Below, one piece after another: positions 51,748 through 59,876 of a DNA stretch of 64,000 nt. The notes beneath the pieces were generated by a model, which was not told the origin of the DNA, did no database searches, and saw only the letters and a program-made list of their open reading frames with translations. Where the stretch lies: NCBI GenBank assembly GCA_029557215.1, contig JAKPQQ010000215.1, forward strand, positions 18,246-82,245, written 5' to 3'. Each line of letters begins with the position of its first letter. Positions within the stretch are counted from its first letter, which is position 1. Position numbers and translations under genes: made by a program. The stretch comes from Fibrobacterota bacterium (lineage in GTDB: Bacteria > Fibrobacterota > Fibrobacteria > UBA5070).

Positions 51748-54039
51748 TCAGAACCGCCTTTCGTAACCGAACATGACGGGGAAGAACCCGTAGCCGTTCA
51801 CGTCGTCGCGCTCGGGCGGCGCGACCTTGGTGTCCCAGGACCGCAGGATCACGTTGCGGTGGTTGGTCACGTTGAGCATGCTCCAATACCAGCGGTCGGC
51901 TCCGGCGCGAAAATCCAGCGGAACCAGGTCCAAACGGAAATAGTCGGGCCGGTGTCCCGCACTGGCGTCGCCCCATCGCATCCAACTGGACTCGCCGTCG
52001 CCCCAACCGCCCTCGCCGTCGCTCTCCTGCAACGGCGCGGCGCCCTTCACCCAACCCACCGGCTCGGTCCAGGCCATGCCCGTGCTCCACGACAGGCTCG
52101 CCGACGACCGCAGGGACCGATCCTTGGCGGTGCGCCGGATTCCGGCACCGCGTCCCAGCCACTCGGCCGACAGGTCGGCCTTGAACCGATGCCGCTGGTC
52201 CCACGGCGCCCAGCGTGGAGCGAACTCCACACGTCCGTCGGGCCCATCGAAAGCGGGCTGTTTCACGACCGACATCCCCCAGGCGTACGAGACCGATCCC
52301 GCCACCGGCCCCGCCTCGCGCGTCAGCGACGCTTCGGCCCCGGCCGCCCAACCGCGCAGCATGACCAGGTTCCGGTTGAACCAGTCTCCTTGGTCCTGGG
52401 CCTCCCGCACGGTCCCCGAGTTGGGGAAGAAATAGGGAATGTCGCGCATCTGCTTGCCGTACACGTCCAGCCGCGCCAGGAGCCCCAGCGGCAGACGCGC
52501 GCGGCTCGCACCGAGGGCAAGCAGAAATTGTCGCGAAGGTTCGGCCGGCGGCAGCAGCGGATACCAGAACTCGTTGGGTTGTTCCGCCTCGTCGAACCGC
52601 AAGCTGGTCATGTACTGCGTGTAGGTTCCGGCGTGGGCTTCGAGCCGCCAGTCGGGCGCCGGGATCCAGGCCAAGGTTCCCCGGACGTCGAAGGTGGGAT
52701 CCTGGAACCGGGGATTCCAGGTCTCGCGGACTCCCAAGGCGAGATTCCAGCCCCCGGGCAGCCTCCAGTCGTGCGAGACGTAGGGCTCCCAGAGCCAGAC
52801 GGGATCCGGCTTGGCCGATTCCACCGCCCCGGTGGTCAGGTCCCGGCTGGTGAGTCGGCTTTCGATCCGCGAGGCCTCGCCTCCGATCGCCACGAGGGCG
52901 TTCCACGGCGCCTTCCACGTCAATTCCTGTCGCCCCTTCAGGTCCTGAACGGAATTGCCCATGGTTTCCAGGTCGGCCACGGTCATGGTCTGGTCGAACC
53001 AGCTCCACGACACGCTCCCCCTCCAGCGGAAATCGTCGGAAAGCGCCTTGGACCAGTTGAACGGCACCGCGTAGTTGCCCCAATCGATATGGGTGGCGTC
53101 TTCGTCCATCTCGTCGCGGCCCGCGTAGACGCTGGCGCGCACCGTGTCGCGCCCGTCGGTCCAGCCAAGGCCGGACTGGATGTCGTAGAATCGGTAGTCC
53201 AGCTGGAAGTCCATCAGGTCCAGCTTCCGCAGCAGCGTGAACATCCGGTCGAAGTACGTGTAGCGCCCCGCCGCCACGATCCACCACGGCCCCATGCGCC
53301 GTTCCAGCTCCAGGCTGAAGGCGAAGACCGACCATCGGAACATGCCGTCCACGCAGCAGGTGTCGCGGATCGCTCCGGGGTTCTTGGTGCGCACGTCCAG
53401 GACGCTGGCCAGGCGGTTGCCCCAACGCGCGTCGAACCCGCCCGGGTACATGGCCATGTCGGAGAGTCCGTCGACCACGAACGTGCTCATCATGCCCCCG
53501 AAATGGCTGGGGCTCCAGAGGATGGCGTCGTCGAACAGGACCAGATTCTGGTCGGCCGAGCTGCCGCGCACGTAAAGCTTGTTGGAGTAGTCGGAGCTTC
53601 CCGCCACCGCGGGCGAACGCAAGGCCGCGCGCATCACGTCGGGCTCCCCCGCGAACGAAGGCAACCTCCGCGCGACGGCCATCCCCACCACGCCACCGGT
53701 GCCGCGGACCTTCGCGCCGCGCACCACCACGGTGCGCCCGGCATCGCTGGCGTCCAGCGTGCGAACGGTGTCGGAAACCGGCACCACGGCCTGCGAGTCG
53801 CCGGCTCCTTGGGAAAGGTGGACAGGAATCGTCGAATCCGGCGCCTCGGAAAGGGCGTCCGTGGGCGCGGGAGCATCCTCCGTGCCCGACGGGCCGAGCG
53901 ACGAATCCGAGGCCGGCGGTGCGCGCAGGGCGGAATCGACGATGACGGAATCCGTTTGCGCGGCCGGTGCCGGCGCCCAAGCGGCCAACAGGATCGCGAG
54001 GCCGGCGAACAGCCTCCGGACAGGAACGAGGTGGTCCAT
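51748..54039 (-). CDS. TonB-dependent outer membrane receptor
   Basis: The 763-residue outer membrane transporter has a signal peptide (LFAGLAILLAAWAPAPAAQ), an acidic Ser/Thr/Asp-rich stretch of about 75 residues, then a plug domain with SSDYSNKLYVRGSSADQNLV and LFDDAILWSPSHFGGMMSTF, and a 22-strand barrel ending in ...GYGFFPVMFGYERRF, which has the aromatic C-terminus of a beta-barrel. The N-terminus has a weak TonB box candidate (DSVIVDSA) at the start of the mature part. It is the second gene of padR-receptor-lipoprotein. ATG at 54039 gives a normal signal peptide. Confidence 0.85.
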   Translation of the reverse strand: MDHLVPVRRLFAGLAILLAAWAPAPAAQTDSVIVDSALRAPPASDSSLGPSGTEDAPAPTDALSEAPDSTIPVHLSQGAGDSQAVVPVSDTVRTLDASDAGRTVVVRGAKVRGTGGVVGMAVARRLPSFAGEPDVMRAALRSPAVAGSSDYSNKLYVRGSSADQNLVLFDDAILWSPSHFGGMMSTFVVDGLSDMAMYPGGFDARWGNRLASVLDVRTKNPGAIRDTCCVDGMFRWSVFAFSLELERRMGPWWIVAAGRYTYFDRMFTLLRKLDLMDFQLDYRFYDIQSGLGWTDGRDTVRASVYAGRDEMDEDATHIDWGNYAVPFNWSKALSDDFRWRGSVSWSWFDQTMTVADLETMGNSVQDLKGRQELTWKAPWNALVAIGGEASRIESRLTSRDLTTGAVESAKPDPVWLWEPYVSHDWRLPGGWNLALGVRETWNPRFQDPTFDVRGTLAWIPAPDWRLEAHAGTYTQYMTSLRFDEAEQPNEFWYPLLPPAEPSRQFLLALGASRARLPLGLLARLDVYGKQMRDIPYFFPNSGTVREAQDQGDWFNRNLVMLRGWAAGAEASLTREAGPVAGSVSYAWGMSVVKQPAFDGPDGRVEFAPRWAPWDQRHRFKADLSAEWLGRGAGIRRTAKDRSLRSSASLSWSTGMAWTEPVGWVKGAAPLQESDGEGGWGDGESSWMRWGDASAGHRPDYFRLDLVPLDFRAGADRWYWSMLNVTNHRNVILRSWDTKVAPPERDDVNGYGFFPVMFGYERRF

Positions 54040-54080
54040 GCGATGCTTCTTTGCCGATGCGGTGGAATTGGATTGGATCT

Positions 54081-54644
54081 TCACGGAGCGCGATACCCTT
54101 GGTCTTCCAGGAACCGGATGCTTTCTTCGGCCCACCGGATGTGCGACTGGACGTCGTGGTAGCCTCGACGCAGCGAGATCATCCAGAACAACCGTTCGCT
54201 TTCGATGTCGAACTTTTCCTGGTACTTGGGAATGTTCGATTCCGACGTGTTCAGGCGCTCCAGGTCGTTGCGGTACTTCGCGAGACGCTTGCGCAGAATG
54301 CCCAGCAATTCGTTCCCGCCGATGCTGGACGACAGGAACACCCGCATCAGGAATTCGTTCCGGTCGTCCTCGCCGATCTCGCGGGTGTCGTCCAGGAGCC
54401 ATTCCTTCAGGCGCGCCTTGCCCGATTCGGTGATCCGGTAGATGCGCTTGTTGGGACCGGCCGAACTCGCCTCGGTCGTGGAAACCACGCAGCCCGCGCG
54501 TTCCAAGGCCTTCAATTCGCGGTAGATCTGGCTGATCTGCGCCGACCAGAAGAAATTGACGGATTCGTCGAAGATCTTCTTCAGATCGTACCCCGACATC
54601 GGGCAGATCTTCAGAAGCCCCAACAAGCCAAAATGCAGGGACAT
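54081..54644 (-). CDS. PadR family transcriptional regulator
   Basis: This 187-residue winged-helix repressor has the PadR N-terminus HFGLLGLLKICPMSGYDLKK and the recognition part SQIYRELKALERAGCVVSTT, with KRIYRITESGKARLKEWL as the wing. The C-terminal half is the helical dimerisation/ligand domain (AKYRNDLERLN). The start has a GAAGGAG site 6 bases upstream. It lies 41 bases upstream of the receptor gene on the same strand, so it most likely controls its own operon; ligand unknown. Confidence 0.9.
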   Translation of the reverse strand: MSLHFGLLGLLKICPMSGYDLKKIFDESVNFFWSAQISQIYRELKALERAGCVVSTTEASSAGPNKRIYRITESGKARLKEWLLDDTREIGEDDRNEFLMRVFLSSSIGGNELLGILRKRLAKYRNDLERLNTSESNIPKYQEKFDIESERLFWMISLRRGYHDVQSHIRWAEESIRFLEDQGYRAP

Positions 54645-54672
54645 TGGACTCCTTCAACTAATCAACAAGTAG

Positions 54673-54701
54673 AATATAGCACAAGTATAATAGTTCCACA
54701 A
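54673..54701 (-). promoter_or_regulatory. Promoter of padR with direct-repeat operator candidate
   Basis: On the minus strand TTGTGG (54696-54701) and TATATT (54673-54678) are 17 bases apart. On the plus strand ACAAGTA occurs at 54665-54671 and 54681-54687, 16 bases apart, on either side of the -10 box, as an operator for PadR would. This is a local A+T-rich region in an otherwise GC-rich sequence. Confidence 0.6.
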
Positions 54702-54778
54702 CCGATCCTCCGCACCGGCACGCGAACGACCTCGGGACATCCGATCCGAACGCGATTCCTATCTCCTATCCACCACCC

Positions 54779-55216
54779 ATGCGAACCCTCTTCATCCATT
54801 CCATTACGTTCCTATCCGTCGCGCTCGCACTCGGGGCTTGCGCGTCCACGCGCTCGGGCGATCCCTTCGCCGACAAACGCGTCGTCGAGCTCGAACCGAC
54901 CGAAGGCGCCGACGCCCGCGTGCGACTGGAAATCGTCCCCGTGCCCGGGCTCGACGGTCCCACCGGCGACGAGATCTGGGTCCTGCACCGGATCGGCCGC
55001 TACACGCGCTGGCGAGGCTGCCAAGACGGCGAACTCCGCACCGACAACATCAACCTGTCGCTGGGCAGACCCGACATCGACACCGCCTGGGAACCCCACC
55101 TGGTGGTGCACGAACTGGCGAGCTGGCTGGTGTCCGAACCGCTGGTGCGCAGAGCGGTCCACGCCCGGCGGGGCGCCATCAGGGCCTGCGGAATGGTGTG
55201 GCGCCTGAGATTCTGA
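54779..55216 (+). CDS. Small hypothetical lipoprotein
   Basis: The 145-residue protein has a signal with lipobox LGAC (FLSVALALGACASTR). The mature part contains PGLDGPTGDEIWVLHRIGRY and HLVVHELASWLVSEPL, the latter with HELAS, but no metallopeptidase context. Function unknown. It is divergent from padR and precedes the ScpB-like gene by 109 bases; a separate promoter is not obvious. Confidence 0.55.
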   Translation: MRTLFIHSITFLSVALALGACASTRSGDPFADKRVVELEPTEGADARVRLEIVPVPGLDGPTGDEIWVLHRIGRYTRWRGCQDGELRTDNINLSLGRPDIDTAWEPHLVVHELASWLVSEPLVRRAVHARRGAIRACGMVWRLRF

Positions 55217-55325
55217 TCCGGAGCCCCTTCAAAACCGGATAAACTCGTCCGGAATAGGTAATTTTCATCGGAAACCGGATTCCGATTCCCGGGGTCCGCT
55301 TCCAAGGATGATCGGGGGAACGATT

Positions 55326-56105
55326 ATGGCGCTCGTCAAGAAGGAACTCGTCGATTCGATCGGCACCATCGTGATGGACAATCCCGCCAAGCGCAACGTC
55401 CTGAGCGACGCGATGATCCACGGGATCACCGACGCTCTTGCCGGATTCCGTCAACAGGAGGTGCGCGCCGTGGTGCTGCGCGCCACGCCCGGCGCCAAGA
55501 CCTGGTCTTCCGGACACGACGTCAACGAGCTTCCCGGAAAGGGCCGCGATCCGCTCTCGTGGAACGACCCGCTGCGCGTGCTGGTGCGCGCCATCCAGGA
55601 ATTCCCCGCGCCCATCGTCGCGCTGCTGGAAGGCGGCGTGTGGGGCGGCGCCTGCGAAGCGGCCCTGGCCTGCGACATCCTGGTCGCCACGCCCGAGACC
55701 ACCTTCGCGATCACTCCCGCCAAGTTGGGCATCCCCTACAACCTGGGCGGCCTGCTCACGCTCATCAACGCGATCCCTCTGCCGGTGGTCAAGGAAATGC
55801 TCTTCACCGCCCAGCCCATCCCGGCCACGCAGGCCCTGAACCTGGGGATGGTCAACTACATCAAGGAGGCCGACGAGATCGAGCCCTTCGTGATGGGCAT
55901 CGCGCGCAGCATCGCGCAGAACGCGCCGCTTTCCGTCACCGTGATGAAGGAACAGCTGCGGCTCCTGTCGTCGGCGCACCCCATGAGCCCCAACGTCTTC
56001 GAACGCGTGCAGGGCATGCGCCGGATCGTGTACGATTCGCACGACTACCAGGAAGGCATCGCGAGCTTCAAGGAAAAGCGCAAGCCCGTCTACCAGGGCA
56101 AGTAG
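55326..56105 (+). CDS. scpB: Methylmalonyl-CoA decarboxylase (crotonase family, ScpB/YgfG type)
   Basis: It is a crotonase-fold decarboxylase converting methylmalonyl-CoA to propionyl-CoA. The 259 residues align by eye with E. coli ScpB along the entire length, in particular SSGHDVNELPGKGRDPLSWN, EGGVWGGACEAALACDI, TPAKLGIPYNLGGLLT and the C-terminal GMRRIVYDSHDYQEGIASF. The function is thus more specific than a generic enoyl-CoA hydratase. Other genes of the succinate-to-propionate route are not in the window. ATG at 55326, with GATCGGGGGAAC upstream. Confidence 0.88.
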   Translation: MALVKKELVDSIGTIVMDNPAKRNVLSDAMIHGITDALAGFRQQEVRAVVLRATPGAKTWSSGHDVNELPGKGRDPLSWNDPLRVLVRAIQEFPAPIVALLEGGVWGGACEAALACDILVATPETTFAITPAKLGIPYNLGGLLTLINAIPLPVVKEMLFTAQPIPATQALNLGMVNYIKEADEIEPFVMGIARSIAQNAPLSVTVMKEQLRLLSSAHPMSPNVFERVQGMRRIVYDSHDYQEGIASFKEKRKPVYQGK

Positions 56106-56125
56106 GCCCGGGGACGGCACCGACA

Positions 56126-56166
56126 AAAAGCGTCCCTCCCCCCGTCGCGAAAGACGCGGGGGAGGG
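56126..56166 (-). terminator. Terminator of pfkA (shared region with scpB)
   Basis: CCCTCCCCCCGTC (56135-56147) pairs with GACGCGGGGGAGGG (56153-56166) with one bulge. On the minus strand it is followed, after ACGC, by TTTTT (56126-56130). scpB ends just upstream on the plus strand and may also use the hairpin. Confidence 0.7.
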
Positions 56167-56177
56167 TCGGAACGGCC

Positions 56178-57257
56178 TCAGTCGCCGAACCCGATCCCCA
56201 GGGCCTTGGCCGACAACAGGAGCTCGCCGTCGGGGTCGATCCGGCGGGGCCGTCCGATCGCCCGCGTGATGGGCACGGCGACGATTTCCGTCCCATGCAG
56301 GCTCACCATCTTCCCGTAGCTGCCGTCGCGGATCAGACGCACGGCCGCCTCGCCGTAGCGGGTGCAGAGCAGTCTGTCGAAGGTGGTCGGCGCGCCACCG
56401 CGCTGCAGATGCCCCAGCACCACCGCTCGGGTGTCCTTGCCGGTGCGGTTGGCCACTTCGTGCGCCACGATCTCGCCGATCCCGCCAAGGCGGACTTCGC
56501 GACCGTCGGCGGTGGTGTGGACCGCCACGGCTCCACCGCGCGGCGCGGCGCCTTCGGCGACCACGATCAGCGTGAAGCGCTTGCCCCGCCGTTCGCGATC
56601 CATCACCTTGGCGCAGACGGCCGGCCAGTTGAACGGGATCTCGGGGACCAGGATCACGTCGCCGCCGCCGGCGATGCCCGAATGCAGCGCGATCCATCCC
56701 GAATTGCGCCCCATGACCTCCAGCACGATCACGCGGCCGTGGCTTTCGGCGGTGGTGTGCAGCCTGTCCAGCGCGTTGGTGGCGCAATCCACGGCGGTGT
56801 CGAACCCGAAGGTCTGGTCGGTGGCGTCCAGGTCGTTGTCGATGGTCTTGGGCACGCCCACCACGTTCACGCCGTGTTCGGCCAGACGGTTGGCGATGGA
56901 AAGCGATCCGTCGCCGCCGACGACGATGAGTGCGCGCAGGCCGAGCGACTTGCAGTTGGCCGCGGCCTGTTCCAGCAACGACTCGTCGATCTCGCGCGGT
57001 TCGCCAAGTCCTGTCTTGGTCGCGAACACGCCCGTGTTGGCCGAACCCAGGATCGTCCCGCCTCGCACGAGCATGCCGTCCATGCGGTTGTAGTCCAGGT
57101 CCACCGGCTCGCATGGCGTGAGAAGACCTTCGAACCCTCCGCGGAACCCCAGGGTCTCGAATCCCGAATATTGTCCAGCCTTCACCACGGCGCGGATCAC
57201 GGCGTTGAGACCGGGACAGTCTCCGCCCGAGGTGAGGATTCCGATGCGTTCGGTCAT
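56178..57257 (-). CDS. pfkA: 6-phosphofructokinase
   Basis: The enzyme phosphorylates fructose-6-phosphate, committing sugar to glycolysis. The 359 residues have RIGILTSGGDCPGLNAVIRA, LIVVGGDGSLSIA, VPKTIDNDLDATDQTFGFDT and MGRNSGWIALHSG. At the two diagnostic positions it has Gly (GGDGS) and Lys (PKTIDND). E. coli ATP enzymes have Gly and Gly; PPi enzymes have Asp and Lys. Gly plus Lys occurs in the so-called group III enzymes, most of which use ATP, so ATP is the likelier donor. ATG at 57257. Confidence 0.93.
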   Translation of the reverse strand: MTERIGILTSGGDCPGLNAVIRAVVKAGQYSGFETLGFRGGFEGLLTPCEPVDLDYNRMDGMLVRGGTILGSANTGVFATKTGLGEPREIDESLLEQAAANCKSLGLRALIVVGGDGSLSIANRLAEHGVNVVGVPKTIDNDLDATDQTFGFDTAVDCATNALDRLHTTAESHGRVIVLEVMGRNSGWIALHSGIAGGGDVILVPEIPFNWPAVCAKVMDRERRGKRFTLIVVAEGAAPRGGAVAVHTTADGREVRLGGIGEIVAHEVANRTGKDTRAVVLGHLQRGGAPTTFDRLLCTRYGEAAVRLIRDGSYGKMVSLHGTEIVAVPITRAIGRPRRIDPDGELLLSAKALGIGFGD

Positions 57258-57323
57258 TGGGATTGGCTCCTGCGGTGGTTCACGGGTACACGGATCCACC
57301 AAGTGTATGTCACTTTGCATCGC

Positions 57324-57851
57324 ATGCGCAAGTGCTTCGCGATTCTATTGCTTCTGGCCACCATCCTCCTCGCCGGTTGCGGATCGGTGGGACGCGCCCT
57401 GTTCCCCTTCGTCGGTTCGGGCTCCGACACCGACACCGTCCGGATCGCCACGCCGCCGTTCCTGCTGGAAGGCCGCGCCGCCCGCCACCAGGACAGCCTC
57501 ATGGAGCGTCTGCAATACCTGGTCTCGCGCCCGGCGCCCGATGAACTCGCGCTGGTGCGGCTGGAATTCCGCGACACGCCGGATTCCGTCGTGCAGCTGG
57601 TGGCCACCTACGTCGACGATCGACGACAGAATTCGCACGCGCTTTCCCCCGAGCAGGTCCGCGCCCGCGAATCGGAACGCATCGCGGCGATGCGCCCCAT
57701 GTGGATCGACGCCCGCCAGGCCAAGCTCCCCCACCCCGTGGTCGTGCGCGCCGCGTACAAGGCGAAGGACTACCTGTTCCAGAACGCGCGCATGGTCGAC
57801 GACACGGTCGAGGTCCTGCTGTCCGACTCGATCGTCAAGCCCTTCAAATAA
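57324..57851 (+). CDS. Hypothetical lipoprotein
   Basis: This 175-residue lipoprotein starts MRKCFAILLLLATILLAGCG, with lipobox LLAGC. The mature region is charged and beta-like (RLEFRDTPDSVVQLVATYVD; PVVVRAAYKAKDYLFQNARM); no family recognised. The gene is divergent from pfkA, with 66 bases between starts, and stands before the tmRNA gene. A palindromic CTTCCGC...GCGGAAG in the next 60 bases might end its transcript, but it lacks a T-run. Confidence 0.6.
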   Translation: MRKCFAILLLLATILLAGCGSVGRALFPFVGSGSDTDTVRIATPPFLLEGRAARHQDSLMERLQYLVSRPAPDELALVRLEFRDTPDSVVQLVATYVDDRRQNSHALSPEQVRARESERIAAMRPMWIDARQAKLPHPVVVRAAYKAKDYLFQNARMVDDTVEVLLSDSIVKPFK

Positions 57852-57962
57852 AGGATGTTTCCTGGCTTCCGCTTGCCTTCGGGGGGTGCGGAAGGTACCT
57901 TTGCTTGCAACGGCGGGTAAGACAGCCGCAGCCGAGGAGGGCATGCCCCTCCGACGCGCAAT

Positions 57963-58319
57963 GGGGGCGCACAGGTTTCGACAGAGTTGGAACGGTCTTG
58001 TTGGCATGCAGAGGGCTCAGGTGGCCTCTTAAAAAACCTGAAAACCAATATCAGGCGAAGAGTCTTACTCTTACGCTCTTGCCGCGTAACTAACCCTTAC
58101 GAGCAAGCGACAAACAGGATATGTCTCCGGTCCTGCGCGTCGACAACCAGGGGGCTGGGATCTGCACATGTCTGGGGTGCAAGTCTGAGATTCACTAGAC
58201 TGGTCTCTCGCGAAGCTTGTCGACTGGCGGCGCGGGGGGCGAGATCAAATAGTCGACTAAGCATGTAGAAGGCAAGGCAAGACTTTCTTTGGACGGGGGT
58301 TCGATTCCCCCCGCCTCCA
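57963..58319 (+). ncRNA. ssrA: Transfer-messenger RNA (tmRNA)
   Basis: The 5' end GGGGGCGCACAGGTTTCGAC and the 3' end GGGGGTTCGATTCCCCCCGC + CTCCA form the tRNA-like domain: acceptor GGGGGCG pairs with CGCCTCC (one G-T), and the T-arm is GGGGG-TTCGATT-CCCCC. The length is about 357. The tag frame that ends in ALAA is GGC GAA GAG TCT TAC TCT TAC GCT CTT GCC GCG TAA (58054-58089), giving the proteolysis tag GEESYSYALAA; the resume codon is inferred from the start of this frame. CCA is not encoded. tmRNA with SmpB frees stalled ribosomes. tmRNA 3' ends are frequent integration sites. Confidence 0.95.
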
Positions 58320-58683
58320 CTTTTGAGGCTCCTCTCGGGGCGCATTCTCGGTCACCGGACCCTCGACGTCCCCCAACACGGACGCCTTCGGGTCCGCTTC
58401 CCTTCGACTGCATCCCCGATAGGGGCCTCAAACTCCCAGCGGGCATAGGCTCGCTTGACGAAAACGGTCGGATTCGCTGGGGCAAAAATTGTCCACGGTT
58501 CGGGTCGATCCCTCCAAAGGATCGGGTCGGGCCACTTCCCGACGGGGACGCTTCGGCGGCCTCGAAGGCGGGGACTCCCTGCTTCCTTCGGAAGTTTGGG
58601 AGTCCTATCCGTTTGTGCGACAAAACCTGGCGATCGTGGACGGGAGTCGGCGGGACGGGCGGTTGGGCGCACACAAGGATCCT
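58320..58683. other. Gap after tmRNA without a convincing gene
   Basis: Several frames are open here on both strands but none has gene-like composition; translated text is Arg/Pro/Ser-rich and similar in all frames. A hairpin lies at 58572-58605, with GGACTCCC/GGGAGTCC outer arms and CTTCC/GGAAG inner arms. I looked for a second copy of the tmRNA 3' end (an att site) here and up to 60 kb and found none by eye. Confidence 0.55.
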
Positions 58684-58953
58684 TCACTCCTTGCTCGAGA
58701 CAACCCCTTCGGCGAGCAGGCCTTCCAGTTCTTGAATGGATTTGGCCCGTTTTTCCGGAGCCATCTTGTCCAAGTTCTGTGTTTTCCAAAGCAGCGCGGG
58801 AAGATCTTCGATCCCGGCAAAACCAGAGTCGTTCCAGAAGACTTCGCTCCTCAAGAAGCGCAGGATCATTTCCTTCTCAGGCTGCATCAAATTCCGATGC
58901 AAGAGCGAGAGCATTCTTGCGCGTGTCGACAGAAGCTCCTCCAAGGAGACTGA
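58684..58953 (-). pseudogene. C-terminal remnant resembling AbiEii/AbiGii nucleotidyltransferase toxin
   Basis: About 90 codons on the minus strand have protein-like composition: LEELLSTRARMLSLLHRNLM and the end ...EDLPALLWKTQNLDKMAPEK. The PALLWKxxN pattern near the C-terminus is typical of the end of AbiEii-type (MenT/AbiE) toxins. The catalytic N-terminal two thirds are missing: upstream of 58953 the frame runs into the antisense of another gene fragment. Assignment rests on a short motif, so it could also be an unrelated small gene. Confidence 0.4.
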
Positions 58954-59391
58954 ATCGCGGCGCAGATCGAGCGGGCCAAGACCGAAGCGGCGCCTGCCGG
59001 GTTCGTCGAATCCCGCCTTGCGCGGCGTTTGACGTCGGCTCTGCCGCGTCCGGTGGCGCGGTTTTTGTTTCGACGGATTTTGTCGCGGCATGGTTGGGTG
59101 CGGGAGCTGGCCGAGACGCATTTTGTCACCTCGGTGGTCGGGATCGCCAACGGGCCGGGGTTCTTCCTTCCCTATGCCGGCGGGCCGAATGCCGTCTCGT
59201 TCGTGCTGGGGGGCACCTGCCGCAAACCCTGGGTGGTCGGCGACCGCATCGAGATCCGCGAGATCGCGAGCGTCACGGCGTCGTTCAACCACGACCTGAT
59301 CGACGGTGCGCCCGCGGCCCGGTGCGGCACCACCCTGCGCCGCCTGCTGGAGGATCCCCGTTCCTTCGCCACCGTGCTCGAGGCCCCCTGA
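58954..59391 (+). pseudogene. C-terminal fragment of a 2-oxo acid dehydrogenase E2-like acyltransferase
   Basis: The open frame (stop codon at 58951) encodes ALPRPVARFLFRRILSRHGW, FVLGGTCRKPWVVGDRIEIR and ITASFNHDLIDGAPAARCGT-like text near the end, matching the C-terminal half of the small lipoyl-less E2-like catalytic-domain proteins; the catalytic DHxxxDG motif appears as NHDLIDG. Roughly the first 90 residues expected are absent and there is no ATG or GTG; only TTG at 59029 could start a 120-residue product. A remnant is the best reading, abutting the AbiE-like remnant head to head. Confidence 0.55.
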
Positions 59392-59538
59392 AGGGCTGTT
59401 GGGAATACCGCCGTCCGTCGATTCTCCGGAGGGGGCGATCGCGGATTCAGGTCTGGTCGCGTGGTCAGGGATTCTGGTGAAGGCGGCCGCTTGGTCGGAT
59501 CTCATCGGCCTCCATTGCTCCAACCGGTGCATCCGTGC

Positions 59539-59575
59539 AAAATTCTCGAGATTTTGTACTTCCTGGCGTACAAAA
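59539..59575 (+). promoter_or_regulatory. Operator region of the Phd/ParE operon
   Basis: An inverted repeat TTTTGTAC (59552-59559) / GTACAAAA (59568-59575) with an 8-base spacer lies 28 bases before the antitoxin gene, beside a second palindrome centred on TCTCGAGA (59544-59551). Antitoxins of this family repress their own operon by binding such palindromes. Confidence 0.6.
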
Positions 59576-59603
59576 CGGTAGTTTAGAGAGAGAGGAGGTC
59601 TCC

Positions 59604-59876
59604 ATGAACGTCCTTGAAGATGTGTGCCCCATCTCCGAGTTCCGCGAGCATGCCGCGAGCATGGTTGCCCGGGTGCGATCGAATCAGCGACCGATCATCA
59701 TCACGCAACACGGCAAATCTTCCGCGGTTTTGGTCTCGGCCGAGTCCTATCAGGAACTGCTGGATCGGCTTGAAATCCTTCAGGCGAACAACGAGTCGGA
59801 AGAAGAGTTCGCGAACGGTGGCGGAATCGAGCAGAACGAATACAGGAAGGCTCTCAAGGCGAAATTTTTCCCGTGA
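59604..59876 (+). CDS. Phd/YefM family antitoxin
   Basis: The 90-residue protein starts MNVLEDVCPISEFREHAASM, with QRPIIITQHGKSSAVLVSAE and YQELLDRLEILQ following, the Phd/YefM DNA-binding fold. The C-terminus (ESEEEFANGGG...) is the toxin-binding tail. A GAGGAGGT ribosome-binding site is 4 bases upstream. Its last four bases overlap the toxin start (GTGA). It neutralises the toxin and represses the operon. Confidence 0.93.
   Translation: MNVLEDVCPISEFREHAASMVARVRSNQRPIIITQHGKSSAVLVSAESYQELLDRLEILQANNESEEEFANGGGIEQNEYRKALKAKFFP

Noticed and set aside
50690..53980. A 1096-codon minus-strand frame over the TonB receptor and lipoprotein genes
   Set aside because: Out-of-frame shadow; the receptor and lipoprotein frames have signal peptides, plug motifs and plausible C-termini.
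58320..58683. Several overlapping frames after tmRNA
   Set aside because: No frame has a start with a ribosome-binding site or a recognisable motif; composition is alike in all frames.
58289..58735. Open frame beginning inside the tmRNA 3' end
   Set aside because: It starts within the tRNA-like domain and has no coding character.
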